Shown: one piece after another, positions 17,154 through 24,713 of the stretch
Layout of the letters: each line of letters begins with the position of its first letter
Position numbering within the stretch: position 1 is the stretch's first letter
Assembly: GCA_964575845.1 (NCBI GenBank)
Contig: CAZNSX010000004.1
Span: 124,001 to 188,000, forward strand
DNA length: 64,000 nucleotides
Reading direction: 5' to 3'
Origin: CAZNSX01 sp964575845
GTDB taxonomy: Bacteria; UBA8248; CAZNSX01
Translations under genes and position numbers: made by a program
The notes under the pieces: model-generated
The model's database searches: none
What the model saw: the letters and a program-made list of their open reading frames with translations, nothing else
What the model was told of the DNA's origin: nothing

Positions 17154-18510
17154 GGGAAGGGAGGCGAAGGCGGAGTGCTGGCTCGAATACCTGAGGGCGA
17201 GGCTCTCGCCCGTCTATTTCATAGACCGCTTCTGCTGGACCCTGAACCCGGAGAGGCGGCCCTCGGCCGTGCCCTTCAGGCTCTACCCGTATCAGGTGAG
17301 CTACGTGCGGGAGCTTGCAGGGGCGCTTCAATCGGGCCAGGGGGTTCTTTCGGAGAAGACCCGGCAGATGGGCATCTCCTGGCTCACCATGGCCTTTTTC
17401 CTCTGGGGGCTCGTCTTCATGGACGGCTTCTCGGCGCTCTGCATCTCGAGGCGGGAGCTTGAGGTTGATGACGGCGGCACGGCGAGCACGCCAAAGAGCC
17501 TTTTCGGAAGGCTCCGCTTCATGTGGGAGCGGCTCCCGGATTTCCTGAGGGTGGAGCTTATCTTCAAGCATCTGGCCGTCCGGAACCCGAGGAGGGATTC
17601 CTATCTGGTGGGGGAGTCGGCAAACCCGAACGCCGGAAGGGGAGGGAGCTTTATCACGGGGCTCTGGGATGAGGCGGCCCACACGCCGAGGAGCGAGTCC
17701 ATCTGGGAGGCCTTCAGCCAGGCCGTGAGGGTGCCGCTACTTAGCTCCACCCCGAATGGCCGGGCGAACGCGTTTGCCCGCCTGAGATTTTCTGAGGGCT
17801 CAACCCTCAAGAAGCTCAGGTTTCACTGGCGGGACCATCCGGAGCGCGACGAGGCCTGGTATCAGGCCATGTGTCGGGACATGACGGAGGAGCAGGTGGC
17901 CCAGGAGCTCGACATCTCCTACGAGAGGTCAACGGTGGACAGGATCTATCCCGAGTTTGACTATGCAGTGCACGTGAGGCCGGACATCGCCTACGACCCC
18001 TCCCTTCCCCTCTACTGCGCCTGGGACTTCGGGCTCCATGACCCGACGGTTATCCTCTGGGTGCAGACAGACCCCAACGACATCGCCTACATCATAGATG
18101 AGTATAGAAACCGGAACCGGCCGCCCGACCACTACGCGGGGGTCGTGCGCTCAAAACCCTACAAGGAGGCCACCCATTACGGAGACCCTGCGGGCCGCAC
18201 CCGCGACCCCAAGGGCGGGAGCTGGATAGCCTACTTAAGGGAGCATGGAATCAACGTCCGCTACCGGCTCCCCTCCGCCCTTCTGGACGGGATTGCGGCC
18301 GTGAAGCGGAAGCTCGTTAGAAGGGAGCTCTTTGTTTCTGAGAGATGCACGGCCTTCATAGACGCGATCGAGAGCTACAGGTGGGAGGAGCCTCGGGGCG
18401 GCAGGGCGGGGCAGAGGCCCCTTGAGGATGAGGCCTGCCACGTCATGGATGCGCTCCGCTATTTCGTGCTCAACCGCTACCCCCTCATCACCACCCGGTG
18501 GGACCAGTAG
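17047..18510 (+). CDS. Phage terminase large subunit
   Basis: The packaging motor ATPase-nuclease. From the start at 17047 the ATPase shows a deviant Walker A, EKTRQMGIS (residues 103-111), Walker B with WDEA (207-210), and the coupling motif SSTPNG (233-238). The RNase H-like nuclease has its three acidic sites at AWDFGLHDP, YGDPAGRTRDP and DEACHVMDALRY. All expected catalytic residues are present, so the enzyme is probably active. The start is uncertain: no ATG occurs between the end of the preceding gene and the first conserved residues, so translation begins inside that gene, at ATG 17047 (AGGAAG upstream) or TTG 17107. The stop codon is formed by the first bases of a repeat element, so the C-terminus may be trimmed. 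Confidence 0.9.
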   Translation: MRREGRGKRRRARERRNSRRLTRGSGRSSRGRATSRGREAKAECWLEYLRARLSPVYFIDRFCWTLNPERRPSAVPFRLYPYQVSYVRELAGALQSGQGVLSEKTRQMGISWLTMAFFLWGLVFMDGFSALCISRRELEVDDGGTASTPKSLFGRLRFMWERLPDFLRVELIFKHLAVRNPRRDSYLVGESANPNAGRGGSFITGLWDEAAHTPRSESIWEAFSQAVRVPLLSSTPNGRANAFARLRFSEGSTLKKLRFHWRDHPERDEAWYQAMCRDMTEEQVAQELDISYERSTVDRIYPEFDYAVHVRPDIAYDPSLPLYCAWDFGLHDPTVILWVQTDPNDIAYIIDEYRNRNRPPDHYAGVVRSKPYKEATHYGDPAGRTRDPKGGSWIAYLREHGINVRYRLPSALLDGIAAVKRKLVRRELFVSERCTAFIDAIESYRWEEPRGGRAGQRPLEDEACHVMDALRYFVLNRYPLITTRWDQ

Positions 18511-18563
18511 GGGCGGACCTCGCGTCCGCCCGGTTGGCGGGAGGAGGCAAGCTCCTCCCCTAC
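18507..18563. repeat. Two-hairpin dispersed element, copy 2
   Basis: A 57-base element with terminal inverted repeats GTAGGGG and CCCCTAC and two internal hairpins (GGGCGGAC/GTCCGCCC and GGAGGAGGC/GCTCCTCC). Its first four bases GTAG supply the TAG stop of the terminase gene, and the portal ribosome site AAGGAG follows immediately. An inverted relative lies at 19947, on the other side of the portal gene. Confidence 0.8.
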
Positions 18564-18576
18564 AAGGAGAATGAGG

Positions 18577-19944
18577 ATGATGAGCCTCTTTGAGAGCAAG
18601 GCCGAGAGGACGGTCAGGGACCTGCTTCTCGCCATAAAGAGAAGGGCCAATGAGGAGCGAAAGGCGGAGGCCGAGAAGCGCCTCGATTACTACCACGATA
18701 ACCAGCTCCCGTATCTGATGGAGCTTCTCGACGGGCAGTTCTCAGACCCCTCCGCCATGCAGCTACAGCCCGCCTTCACGAACATCGTGCGCCGCATAAT
18801 CGACGACATATCGCTCGTCTACAAGCGGGAGCCGCTGCGCCGGGCGGAAGGAAGGCCCGAGGACGTGGAGCGCTACGGGGAGATGATGGCGGGGGTGCCC
18901 CTCGACATCATAATGGCGACGGTCAACCGCTACGCCAACCTCTGCAAGACCGTCCTCATCAAGGTGGGCTGGCGGGAGGGGGCGCTTGCGCTCGACATCC
19001 TCACCCCGAACATCGTCGATGTTATCCAGAACCCCGAAGACCCCACCAGGGCCGATGCCGTCATCTACTCCCAGGCGCTCACGGACACCCTGGGGGAGGC
19101 GCGGGGCGGCCTGGGCTCAGGGCTCGTCTACACCTACTGGTCGGAGGCCGAGCACTTCAGCTTTGACACCAGGGGCAAGGTGCTTCCCCGCGAGGACAAC
19201 CCCGAGGGGGTTAACCCTTACGGCGCCCTCCCCTTTGTGGTGGTGAGGGACCGCTACCCCGTGGATAGGTTCTTCCTCGAGGGGGGCGATGACCTGATAA
19301 ACGCGCAGGACAGCATCAACGTCAAGCTCACCGAGCTCAATTATCTGATAAAGATGCAGTCCTTCTCACAGCCGGTGCTCCTCGGGTGGGACGGTGAGAG
19401 CCAGATAGCGGTTGACCCGAGCCGGCCCATAAAGATTCAGATGGGGGGCGAGGGGCCGGCCGACTTCAGGTTCGTGACCCCTGAGCCCAAGATAGGCGAG
19501 CTCTTCCAGGTGGTCCAGGAGCTGGTCATCCAGGTCGCCGGCAACTACCGCATCGCGCCCAGCAACTTCGCCCTTCAGGGCTCGGTGCAGTCGGGCTTTG
19601 CGCTGAAGCTCGAGAACTTCAAGCTGCTTGAAGCGAGGGAGAACGACCTCAAGCTCTACCGGACCTACGAGCAGGAACTCTTCGGGGTGATGCGCCGGGT
19701 GTGGAACACGCACCGCCCCCTGCGGCGCCTGAGCGCGGGGGTGCGCCTCGCGGTTGACTTCGGGGAGGTGACCTTCCCCCAGGAGCCGGAGGATATGCTG
19801 AGGGCCGATGAGAGGCTCCTCGGCCTCGGCCTCACGAGCCGGGCCCACCTCCTCATGAAATATAACCGGGACATCAAGACCCTTGAGGAGGCCGAGGCCG
19901 AGCTCTCCCGCTACCGGGAAATAAATGAGAGGACGGCTCCATAA
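18577..19944 (+). CDS. Phage portal protein
   Basis: About 455 residues with the character of SPP1/HK97-like portals: N-terminal charged helices (AEKRLDYYHDNQLPYLMELL), a central beta-rich clip/stem, GALPFVVVRDRYPVDRF, a run of Asn/Asp-rich helices (DLINAQDSINVKLTELNYL) and an adenine-rich C-terminal helical crown. It follows the large terminase in the usual order. Portals form the dodecameric ring through which DNA is packed and to which the terminase docks. Three close ATGs exist (18571, 18577, 18580); 18577 gives the best spacing to AAGGAG. The expected downstream neighbours (protease, major capsid, connectors) are missing. Confidence 0.8.
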   Translation: MMSLFESKAERTVRDLLLAIKRRANEERKAEAEKRLDYYHDNQLPYLMELLDGQFSDPSAMQLQPAFTNIVRRIIDDISLVYKREPLRRAEGRPEDVERYGEMMAGVPLDIIMATVNRYANLCKTVLIKVGWREGALALDILTPNIVDVIQNPEDPTRADAVIYSQALTDTLGEARGGLGSGLVYTYWSEAEHFSFDTRGKVLPREDNPEGVNPYGALPFVVVRDRYPVDRFFLEGGDDLINAQDSINVKLTELNYLIKMQSFSQPVLLGWDGESQIAVDPSRPIKIQMGGEGPADFRFVTPEPKIGELFQVVQELVIQVAGNYRIAPSNFALQGSVQSGFALKLENFKLLEARENDLKLYRTYEQELFGVMRRVWNTHRPLRRLSAGVRLAVDFGEVTFPQEPEDMLRADERLLGLGLTSRAHLLMKYNRDIKTLEEAEAELSRYREINERTAP

Positions 19945-19946
19945 TT

Positions 19947-20016
19947 GTAGGGGAGGAGCTTGCCTCCTCCTGGGGTTTCCACCCGGTGCGCGGGCGGACG
20001 CGAGGTCCGCCCCTAC
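19947..20016. repeat. Two-hairpin dispersed element, copy 3 (inverted)
   Basis: A 70-base relative of the 18507 element in reverse orientation, starting two bases after the portal stop. Ends are GTAGGGG and CCCCTAC; hairpins GGAGGAGC/GCCTCCTCC and GGGCGGAC/GTCCGCCC, with about 13 extra bases between them. The chaperone ribosome site CGGAGG follows directly at 20018-20023. It occupies the position where capsid and connector genes would be expected. Confidence 0.8.
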
Positions 20017-20027
20017 ACGGAGGTCTC

Positions 20028-20582
20028 ATGGCTGAAGAGAAAGAAGATTCCGCTCAAGATTTTAGCTCAAAGCCCGTTCCCGAGAGGCGCCGCCTCGCTA
20101 AGCTGCGTGTGGGAGAGAGGGTATTTGAGAGCAGGGGATACTCCCTTATCAAGGTGACGAGGGAGGGGAGGGTGGAGTTACTGGAGGTTCCCATCTCTTC
20201 CCGCCGCGTGAGGGAGGCCCTTGAGGAGGCCCGCCATCGAGAGCCGAAGCCTCCCAAGAAGCGGGCCTTCGTGCAGCCCGACAGCGAAGAGGGCCGGGCC
20301 ATGGGCCTCACCCGCCCCACGTGCCTCACCATGCCCGATTCCTCCGATGAGGGCTACCTCAAGGAGAGGGAGGCCTTCTGGAAGCGCCTCGGCCACACCC
20401 TGATAGCCGCGGGCCTCGACCTCTCCATCGAGGATGAAGAGGGGCGGGAGATAAGGGAGCCCGAAGAAAAGATAGAGGCTCTCTACGGGATGGGCATCAC
20501 GGATGAGCAGCTCTTCAAGCTCTCCGAAGACATCAAGGACCTCACGCGCCTCTCCGAGGAGGAAGAGGCTTTTTTAGCCTGA
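20028..20582 (+). CDS. Tail assembly chaperone, unshifted product (gpG-like)
   Basis: A 184-residue acidic protein from the ATG at 20028, five bases after GGAGG. The mid part carries a PTCLTMPDSSDEGYLKEREA stretch and the end is very acidic (LSEEEEAFLA). By position, directly before a second short frame and the tape-measure gene, it corresponds to lambda gpG. Its last codons form a slippery heptamer, so a fraction of ribosomes should shift to the -1 frame and make a longer gpGT-like fusion of about 268 residues. Identification rests on gene order and the frameshift signal rather than on sequence similarity. Confidence 0.75.
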   Translation: MAEEKEDSAQDFSSKPVPERRRLAKLRVGERVFESRGYSLIKVTREGRVELLEVPISSRRVREALEEARHREPKPPKKRAFVQPDSEEGRAMGLTRPTCLTMPDSSDEGYLKEREAFWKRLGHTLIAAGLDLSIEDEEGREIREPEEKIEALYGMGITDEQLFKLSEDIKDLTRLSEEEEAFLA

Positions 20583-20606
20583 CCCTCGGGGCGGGGAGGC
20601 CCGAGG
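20570..20606 (+). promoter_or_regulatory. Programmed -1 ribosomal frameshift signal
   Basis: Slippery heptamer T TTT TTA at 20570-20576, in the required X XXY YYZ phase of the upstream frame. It is followed by a 7-base spacer and a 7-base-pair GC-rich stem (CCTCGGG at 20584-20590 with CCCGAGG at 20600-20606, 9-base loop). The zero-frame stop TGA at 20580-20582 comes two codons after the slip. The -1 frame is exactly that of the next open frame. Such signals are the rule in siphovirus tail-chaperone genes. Confidence 0.85.
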
Positions 20607-20833
20607 CCACAACGCGCTTCTTCCTGGAGATGCTCATCTGCGCCGAGTACCTGCACATGCCGCACGAGGAGTTCAGGGCGCTGCCCCAACATGAGCGGAA
20701 GAAGTGGGTCCTCTTCGCACGGGTGCGGCAAGAGAAGGCGGCGTTTGAGGCGAAACGCATGACGGAGGGAGAAGGGGAGGGGCGGATTCACCCCGTGAGC
20801 CTCACGGGGAAGGAGCGTGGCAGCAGGAGGTAA
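20576..20833 (+). CDS. Frameshift extension of the tail assembly chaperone (gpT-like)
   Basis: Eighty-five codons open in the -1 frame relative to the preceding gene, ending at TAA 20831-20833. No good independent start exists: the first ATG at 20630 lacks proper spacing and would lose conserved-looking sequence (TTRFFLEMLICAEYLHMP). The stretch HEEFRALPQHERKKWVLFAR resembles the C-terminal parts of tail chaperones, which recruit the tape-measure protein. It is therefore best read as the T part of a GT fusion. The tape-measure gene begins 45 bases later. Confidence 0.75.
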   Translation, partial: SLTLGAGRPEATTRFFLEMLICAEYLHMPHEEFRALPQHERKKWVLFARVRQEKAAFEAKRMTEGEGEGRIHPVSLTGKERGSRR

Positions 20834-20878
20834 TCTTAGCCGAATCAGGCGGCCGAGCCCTGAGGGTGGAGGTGAAAG

Positions 20879-22126
20879 ATGGCAAGGAAAGACCCCTTGG
20901 AGGGGATTAGAGCTTTTGCAGAGCCCGATGAATCCGGAGCCGAGGGGCCTCCTGCGCCAGGGGGGCTCATCGCGGGGACTGGGCAAAAGGGAAGGGGGAG
21001 CTTCCCGGGGCGGGAGCAGCTTAAGATGATGGAGAAGCTCTCCAAATCCACGAGCCGCCTCATAAGGGAGGTCGGAAGGCTGGAGGCCAGGCAGGAGCGC
21101 CTCTTCAGCAAGAGCAGGAGGGGTTACAGTCGCAGGAAGAAGGAGACCGATGATTGGCGCGAGGCCGTGGGAAAGCTCATCTCCCAGGGCCTGCGGGTCA
21201 TTCCTTCCCTGCTCGACCGCCAGGCCGAAGGGTGGTTCAAGGTCGGGAAGGGGATGGGAGGCATGGGGGGCGAGATACCCAGGCTCATCCAGGGCTTCAG
21301 CCAGCTGGATGCTTCCTCCCAGGGCTTCCTCGCCTCCTCCATCTCGGGCTTTGAGCAGCACAGAGCCCTTCTCAAGGGGTTCGGGGGAGACCTCGGGGGA
21401 GTGAGCACCTCCTTCTTAGGCCTCCTTGACGCCAGCACCCAGGCGGGAGCGGGCCTGAGTGTTTTTGGGGAGAGCCTCCTTCAGACGGCGTCATCCCTCT
21501 ACTTCCTCAGGGAGCAGCTCCTGGCAACCGGCGGGGGTCTCTCCATCATGGATTACCTGAAAGGGAGTCCCATCCAGATAAAAGGCGGAGGGGGCGGGGT
21601 GGGCCTTGCCACTTTGAGGAGCATCACCGAGTTTGCCCAGAGCACCGAAGGCACCATGGGGAGCGTCGGTGCAGGGGTGGGCGCCTTCCTCTCGGGCGGA
21701 AACCCGGCGGTCATGGAGTTTGGCGCCAGGGCGGGAAGGCTGGTTGGGAATGTGGTCAAGCCCATCACCCAGCCGATAGTGAAGTTCTTCAAGAAGATCT
21801 TCGATGAAGGCGGGATGATCGACTTCGATGCGGGTCTCGCCTTCCCCGGACAGCGGGTTTTGATAAACGCTCAGGTGGGGGAAGCCGTGCTGAGCCGAAG
21901 GGCGGTCGCGGCGCTCGGAGGCCCCTCCGCCGTGGAGAGGCTGAACCGGGGGGCCTGGGCGCTTCCCGTCTCAAAGCGGGGGGATACCGCCATCCATCTC
22001 GGTCCGATAAACATCTCAGGCGCCGACCTCTCGACCCGCGAGCACAGGCGGGAAGTGGCGAGGAGGCTCGCCCGCGACATAAGGAGCGAGCTCATGGAGC
22101 TTGAGAGGTTTACGTTTAGGGCTTGA
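20879..22126 (+). CDS. Tail tape-measure protein
   Basis: A 415-residue protein with a coiled-coil N-terminal third (REQLKMMEKLSKSTSRLIRE), a Gly/Ala/Ser-rich helical middle and a C-terminal region typical of tape measures: FDEGGMIDFDAGLAFPG, then GEAVLSRRAVAALGG. The protein spans the tail lumen and sets tail length; 415 residues would suit a short tail of roughly 60 nm by the usual 1.5 angstrom per residue rule. A GGAGGTGAAAG ribosome site precedes the ATG. Placement right after the chaperone frames supports the call. Confidence 0.75.
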   Translation: MARKDPLEGIRAFAEPDESGAEGPPAPGGLIAGTGQKGRGSFPGREQLKMMEKLSKSTSRLIREVGRLEARQERLFSKSRRGYSRRKKETDDWREAVGKLISQGLRVIPSLLDRQAEGWFKVGKGMGGMGGEIPRLIQGFSQLDASSQGFLASSISGFEQHRALLKGFGGDLGGVSTSFLGLLDASTQAGAGLSVFGESLLQTASSLYFLREQLLATGGGLSIMDYLKGSPIQIKGGGGGVGLATLRSITEFAQSTEGTMGSVGAGVGAFLSGGNPAVMEFGARAGRLVGNVVKPITQPIVKFFKKIFDEGGMIDFDAGLAFPGQRVLINAQVGEAVLSRRAVAALGGPSAVERLNRGAWALPVSKRGDTAIHLGPINISGADLSTREHRREVARRLARDIRSELMELERFTFRA

Positions 22127-22356
22127 GGGGGGGGATATTTCCAACGAGTAGAGCTCTTCAGGCGGCATCTCCTTGCAGATTGCCCCGCAAGCGTGACCGC
22201 CAGCCTTTTGGCCGCGCAGCCTGAGAAAAGAGATTTTTCCGAAATGGTGAATTTTTTTGTGAATTTTTGATAATATTCCATAGCAAGAGATGCTCTGCCA
22301 TTGGCTGGCCGACTGAAGCTCACGAACGAAACCAAAACATAATCGGGAATTGGGGC

Positions 22357-22542
22357 ATGCATAGAAAAATTCCGAAAGACAAGCCTGCAAAGGAAAAGGT
22401 CTCGCTTCGCGAGGCCCTTTTGACTAAGATATCTCCCGAGCGGCGGGCTACCTACGAGAGAATCCGAAGGCTCCGGGAAGAGATAGGTCCAGGCGATTTT
22501 GATGTCGGGGAGGCCATCAGGGAATTCCGCGAAAATGGCTGA
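22357..22542 (+). CDS. VapB/Phd-type antitoxin, probably orphaned
   Basis: A 61-residue basic protein (from ATG 22357) ending in RIRRLREEIGPGDFDVGEAI, the kind of C-terminal tail that VapB-family antitoxins use to cover a PIN toxin. Its stop overlaps the ATG of a toxin-like frame by eight bases (ATGGCTGA), the standard coupling of such operons. The toxin is truncated, so the antitoxin has no partner here. It marks the left edge of a non-phage insertion between tape-measure and distal tail genes. Confidence 0.6.
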   Translation: MHRKIPKDKPAKEKVSLREALLTKISPERRATYERIRRLREEIGPGDFDVGEAIREFRENG

Positions 22543-22684
22543 GCCGATGGTCTTGGACGCGAGTGTCGGCCATGCTTTGACAGAAACGGATCTGGCCAGA
22601 GGGGTCTATATCCCGGATAAGGGCACGGGGCGGTGCACCCTGCCCCGCTTGAATTTTCTAAAAGAATGGCTTAATCTTTGCTAG
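22535..22684 (+). pseudogene. Truncated VapC-like PIN toxin
   Basis: Begins MAEPMVLDASVGHAL, the first beta strand and catalytic Asp of a PIN-domain RNase, but homologous-looking sequence stops after about 16 codons. The frame then runs into unrelated, non-PIN sequence and ends at codon 50; intact VapC proteins have about 130 residues. The toxin is evidently inactivated by deletion or by the insertion of the next module. Confidence 0.55.
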
Positions 22685-22689
22685 AGAAC
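22680..22689 (+). repeat. Short direct repeat, left copy
   Basis: GCTAGAGAAC, identical to bases 24649-24658. The two copies flank the low-GC TIGR04255 module and could be a target-site duplication or recombination scar; ten bases is short enough to be chance. Confidence 0.35.
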
Positions 22690-22710
22690 AGGCTAGAATA
22701 AGAGGGAGAG

Positions 22711-23508
22711 ATGCCACTTCCAAAAATTGAGAGATTTAAATATAACCGCGCGACCCTCGTAGAAGTGATTTCGCAGCTTCGCTTTCCTCCCATACTTAGA
22801 ATCGAAGCGGGCGAACCCGTAGACTTCCAGGACCGAGTCCGCCGTAAGTACCCCATTTACGAGGCTTTTTATCCCGCCATGGTTCCTCCTGAAGTGCCAG
22901 AAGAGGTCAGGAGGGCTTTACAACAGGCTGGTTTTCATCCCGGAAGTCCGAATTTCACTTTCCAAACGGAGGATAGGGACTGGAAATTAAGCTTAACAAG
23001 AGACTTTATTTCTCTTTCGACAAGCCGGTATGGAGTCTTTGAGGAATTTAAGCAACGGTTACTTGTTGCAGTTTCAGAGTTTCAAGATATTTACCAACCG
23101 GCTTTCTATTCTCGTATTGGGTTAAGATATAGAAATTTTATCGACCGCGAGAAGTTAAATCTTGAACAGAGTCCTTGGTCTGATCTATTAGAAAAGCCTG
23201 TAGCTGGCGAGCTATCTAGTGCAGAATTTGCCGAACAAATTCCTGAGGTGCGGAAAACCATTCAGTTCAAGTTCGAGAATATCATGGTCACATTCCGCCA
23301 TGGGCTTGGTCGGCTCCGGGGCAAAGAGCAAACAGGGTATGTCTTGGATTTTGACGCGTTCTGTCCTGAAAAGACGGAGGTTGGCTATGTTGGACCAAGA
23401 CTTGATAGACTTCACTACTTTGCAAGAACGCTCTTCCGGTGGAGCATTACCGACATCCTCCACAACAGCATGGAGCCTAGCTCCATGGGTCCCCTTGATG
23501 AGCATTGA
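22711..23508 (+). CDS. TIGR04255 family protein
   Basis: A 265-residue protein with the family hallmarks: an N-terminal VEVISQLRFPPIL stretch followed by FQDRVRRKYP, and later YQPAFYSRIGLRYRNFID. TIGR04255 proteins are sporadically distributed with unknown biochemical function, often next to other small unknown genes on mobile DNA. The gene is clearly AT-richer than the flanking tail genes and precedes two further unknown genes in the same direction (overlap of 11 bases, then a 10-base gap), so the three form a transferred module. A defence or regulatory role is possible but unproven. Confidence 0.8.
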   Translation: MPLPKIERFKYNRATLVEVISQLRFPPILRIEAGEPVDFQDRVRRKYPIYEAFYPAMVPPEVPEEVRRALQQAGFHPGSPNFTFQTEDRDWKLSLTRDFISLSTSRYGVFEEFKQRLLVAVSEFQDIYQPAFYSRIGLRYRNFIDREKLNLEQSPWSDLLEKPVAGELSSAEFAEQIPEVRKTIQFKFENIMVTFRHGLGRLRGKEQTGYVLDFDAFCPEKTEVGYVGPRLDRLHYFARTLFRWSITDILHNSMEPSSMGPLDEH

Positions 23509-23848
23509 AACTGGCGAAGCTGCAGAGGGTGGAGCTGCCATTTTTGGCATGCAGTCGTCACCTGAGCACATTCAAATCGCATTTGTTTCAATAAGGGAAG
23601 AAAAAGTGGGCACTGAAGCTATAGAGCCTTTACCTAGCAGCAATTTGCTTCGTGTTTACTGCATGGTATTGGCACATATGATGCCTGAAGAAGGATTAAA
23701 GGAGGCTTTTGAAACATTGATTGAAATTTATAATTTCAACTCTCCACCAAAGGTGGCAGGATTCTTGCCAGAAAAAACAGAGCACCGGATAAAAGGCTTG
23801 ATACAAGAACAACGCGTTCGGCCAAGTATTACAATGCCTCTAGATTGA
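23498..23848 (+). CDS. Unknown protein of the TIGR04255 module
   Basis: A 116-residue protein; the ATG at 23498 overlaps the end of the TIGR04255 gene by 11 bases, so translation is coupled. It has no signal peptide or membrane helix. Visible features are an N-terminal SIETGEAAEGGAAIFG and a helical middle (MPEEGLKEAFETLIEIYNF). I do not recognise the family. Tight linkage suggests it acts with the TIGR04255 protein. Confidence 0.55.
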   Translation: MSIETGEAAEGGAAIFGMQSSPEHIQIAFVSIREEKVGTEAIEPLPSSNLLRVYCMVLAHMMPEEGLKEAFETLIEIYNFNSPPKVAGFLPEKTEHRIKGLIQEQRVRPSITMPLD

Positions 23849-23858
23849 TGCCCCGCCT

Positions 23859-24449
23859 ATGCCTGACAACTTAACTCGATATGAACCAGCTGAAAATGAT
23901 AAGCCGATAGGTCAGGGAGAAATCCTAACCGATGTTGAGCAGGTTGTCCCCATAGTTAATGCCCGTCCTTGTTCTCCTGATGAAATACCGCTAACTAGAA
24001 TTAATCAACCATACGCAATCGTTCTAACTCAAGATTGTGACTTGCTTTTTCATTGGCTTGCTATAGAAGGAGAGGAGATTCCTGACCATAAGAAGCTTAA
24101 TAGTATTTTGTTGTGTGAGGCCGAAGTTGCGGAAGCATTCTGGGTTCGCGCAAAAGAAGCGAAGCAGATTGTATCTGCGCGGGAGAAAAACAGGATTGAA
24201 TCTCATCAAGACCAGCGATATCATTATCTTTTGGAGGTTCAGCCACAGGAAGATTGTCAAGAGGAGGGATTACCAGCACTCGTACTAGATTTTAAGAAAT
24301 ACTTTGGCTTGCATCCGGAAGTTTTATACGGCCAGCTGAAATATGGGAGAGCGAAAAGAAGAGCTATATTACAGCCTCCGTATAAGGAACATTTGGCTAG
24401 TAGATTTTTTAATTTCCAGAGCAGGGTTGCGCTCCCAGAAGACTCATGA
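23859..24449 (+). CDS. Unknown protein with a QDCDL motif
   Basis: A 196-residue soluble protein, third gene of the low-GC module. Its most conserved-looking feature is AIVLTQDCDLLFHW near residue 50, a Gln-Asp-Cys-Asp motif of a type I have seen in hypothetical proteins of mobile elements, where Cys and Asp could form an active site or metal site. The C-terminal half is basic (QLKYGRAKRRAILQPP). No known enzyme family can be assigned. Confidence 0.6.
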   Translation: MPDNLTRYEPAENDKPIGQGEILTDVEQVVPIVNARPCSPDEIPLTRINQPYAIVLTQDCDLLFHWLAIEGEEIPDHKKLNSILLCEAEVAEAFWVRAKEAKQIVSAREKNRIESHQDQRYHYLLEVQPQEDCQEEGLPALVLDFKKYFGLHPEVLYGQLKYGRAKRRAILQPPYKEHLASRFFNFQSRVALPEDS

Positions 24450-24643
24450 GCAGGAGCTTTGAATTATTTGAATTCAATTGTCCTCTTAGACGAAATCAGA
24501 GAATTAGCGCTCAGAAACCCGATTTTGAAGAGATAGGCCCTTCCTCTAGACTAATTCCCCCACCCAAATTTAAACCAACCCAATCCCACCCATTTAGCCC
24601 CCAAAGCGCCCATGGAGCGGCTCCCTTGCGGGCCTATATTTAG
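24446..24643 (+). CDS. Possible short last gene of the TIGR04255 module
   Basis: A 65-codon frame whose ATG overlaps the stop of the preceding gene (ATGA), as in coupled genes. The first half looks protein-like; the second half is Pro/Ser-rich and may be read-through of non-coding sequence at the module's right edge. It may be a truncated gene. Confidence 0.25.
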   Translation: MSRSFELFEFNCPLRRNQRISAQKPDFEEIGPSSRLIPPPKFKPTQSHPFSPQSAHGAAPLRAYI

Positions 24644-24648
24644 GGCTA

Positions 24649-24658
24649 GCTAGAGAAC
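24649..24658 (+). repeat. Short direct repeat, right copy
   Basis: GCTAGAGAAC, identical to 22680-22689, placed just before the tail genes resume and just after the low-GC module ends. Confidence 0.35.
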
Positions 24659-24713
24659 GCTTTCTTTGCCGGCTCCGGGGTTTTCCGCCTGGGGCCGGGG
24701 CCTGGGGGAGCTT

